Part shown: one piece after another, positions 41,419-41,950 of the stretch
Numbering within the stretch: the stretch's first letter is position 1
Layout of the letters: each line of letters opens with the position of its first letter
From: Acidaminobacter sp.
GTDB taxonomy: Bacteria; Bacillota; Clostridia; Peptostreptococcales; Acidaminobacteraceae
Direction of reading: 5' to 3'
DNA: 41,950 nt
Assembly: GCF_030247605.1 (NCBI RefSeq)
Contig: NZ_JAOTSB010000023.1
Span: 1 to 41,950, forward strand
Notes under the pieces: generated by a model
Databases searched by the model: none
What the model was told of the DNA's origin: nothing
Seen by the model: the letters and a program-made list of their open reading frames with translations, nothing else
Program-made: the position numbers and the translations under genes

Positions 41419-41493
41419 TGGTGACCCCTAGGGGAATCGAACCCCTGTTACCGCCGTGAAAGGGCGGTGTCTTGACCGCTTGACCAAGGGGCC
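41419..41493 (-). tRNA. tRNA-Glu (anticodon TTC)
   Basis: 75 bases with encoded CCA; anticodon loop CTTTCAC; acceptor GGCCCCT/AGGGGTC with one G-T pair. Confidence 0.95.
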
Positions 41494-41502
41494 GAATTTA
41501 GA

Positions 41503-41577
41503 TGGCTCCAAGGGTGGGGCTCGAACCCACAACCTACCGGTTAACAGCCGGTTGCTCCACCATTGAGCTACCTTGGA
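41503..41577 (-). tRNA. tRNA-Asn (anticodon GTT)
   Basis: 75 bases with encoded CCA; anticodon loop CTGTTAA; acceptor TCCAAGG/CCTTGGA. It is the first tRNA after the 5S gene in transcription order. Confidence 0.95.
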
Positions 41578-41632
41578 ACGTGAGTTACCAGAAGTAACGT
41601 TTTAGCGTTTCTAGCTGTAAATCTTGATTAAT

Positions 41633-41660
41633 TCTGTTGAAGACTTGCGTCTTCAACAGA
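41633..41660 (-). repeat. Perfect 12-bp hairpin between 5S rRNA and tRNA-Asn
   Basis: TCTGTTGAAGAC-ttgc-GTCTTCAACAGA is perfectly paired, just after the 5S 3' end in transcription order. No T tract follows, so it is more likely an RNase processing stem than a terminator. Confidence 0.65.
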
Positions 41661-41671
41661 TCAATCAGTTA

Positions 41672-41787
41672 CCCGGCGACGACTTACTCTCCCAGGGGGC
41701 TGCCCCCCAAGTACCATCAGCGATGAAAGGCTTAACTTCTGTGTTCGAGATGGGAACAGGTGTGGCCCTTTCTCTATTGCCACCGGA
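41672..41787 (-). rRNA. 5S ribosomal RNA
   Basis: About 116 bases. Conserved 5S elements on the minus strand include CACACCTGTTCCCATCTCGA, ACACAGAAGTTAAGC, GCTGATGGTACTTGGG and GGGAGAGTAAGTCGTCGCC. The 5' CCGGTGGC pairs with the 3' GTCGCCGG. The ends are estimated to within a few bases. The 23S gene would lie beyond the right edge. Confidence 0.93.
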
Positions 41788-41950
41788 TTCGACTGCCCAT
41801 AAGCTTCGCATTGCTTTGTTGCACTTATCGCTCATCGCTCACGTACCTTTCCAAGTACGCTGCGCTCTTCGCGATTACGCGCGCCTAGCACTGCTCGCTT
41901 CTTGCCAGTCTCATATTGGAAGTATTTTCATACTTACAATGAAAAGTGTT
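41788..41950 (-). other. 23S-5S intergenic spacer (partial)
   Basis: The spacer has low-complexity CGCTCATCGCTCACGTAC-like repeats and a CGTAC/GTACG hairpin near 41842-41860. No 23S 3' end was recognised within it. Confidence 0.5.

Noticed and set aside
41788..41950. 3' end of 23S rRNA
   Set aside because: No conserved 23S 3' sequence was recognised; the segment looks like repetitive spacer.

Overview
This window looks like a chromosomal segment of an anaerobic, amino-acid-fermenting Firmicute of the class Clostridia. The evidence is strong AGGAGG-type ribosome binding sites, U-tailed terminators, an L-box lysine riboswitch, a glmS ribozyme, CdaA/CdaR c-di-AMP genes, ferredoxin-dependent 2-oxoacid oxidation with phosphotransbutyrylase and butyrate kinases, and a 5S-tRNA block with encoded CCA ends. 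GC content is moderate, near 50 % by eye. No phage, transposase, CRISPR array or toxin-antitoxin pair was seen. The genus cannot be fixed from sequence alone.

Layout, left to right. 1-341: 5' part of a conserved unknown gene, reading left off the window. 477-3309: promoter, lysine riboswitch with its terminator, then lysA and lysC (lysine biosynthesis). 3392-5717: bidirectional terminator, then a membrane-anchored M3 oligopeptidase followed by a YCII protein. 6096-9237: polyamine operon speE-speB-speA (arginine to agmatine to putrescine to spermidine); speD is absent. 9238-9948: operator-like repeats upstream of speE. 9949-10719: a GNAT protein behind a strong promoter and a short leader containing a terminator. 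11237-13628: namA-ccdA-tlpA redox operon, divergent from a Crp/Fnr regulator (13854-14510). 14620-15811: hemerythrin and an unknown partner. 15996-17278: a YlxP-like gene (DUF503) and panE. 17395-19441: a lipoprotein, an EamA transporter and a small lipoprotein. 19489-24618: LytS/LytTR two-component system, CstA-type transporter and two universal stress proteins. 24734-27150: glmS ribozyme, glmS and a YbjQ-like gene. 27428-29927: a GDT1-family exporter gene and glmM.

30089-36530 is one long leftward operon: buk2-ptb-buk1-ATPase-vorD-vorB-vorA-vorC. It begins at a near-perfect sigma-54 promoter (36569-36584). Upstream (36756-38513) lies a PAS-PAS-AAA+-Fis enhancer-binding protein, and two palindromes sit where its binding sites would be expected. 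This has the logic of the bkd operons of Bacillus and Listeria, but the dehydrogenase complex is replaced by a ferredoxin-linked 2-oxoacid oxidoreductase. The inferred flow is branched-chain 2-oxoacid to acyl-CoA plus reduced ferredoxin, to acyl-phosphate, to acid plus ATP. The regulator is translationally coupled to cdaR, itself coupled to cdaA, so a c-di-AMP operon and a fermentation regulator share a transcript. cdaAR and glmM, usually adjacent, lie about 10 kb apart on the same strand with the fermentation operon between them.

40651-41787: terminator, eight tRNA genes and 5S rRNA, transcribed leftward; 41788-41950 is spacer towards a 23S gene outside the window.

All assignments come from reading motifs, lengths and context; no database search was possible. 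The most interesting parts are the sigma-54/VOR/butyrate-kinase system with its unknown ATPase, the cysteine-bearing extension on the GDT1 protein, the hemerythrin partner, and the GNAT leader.
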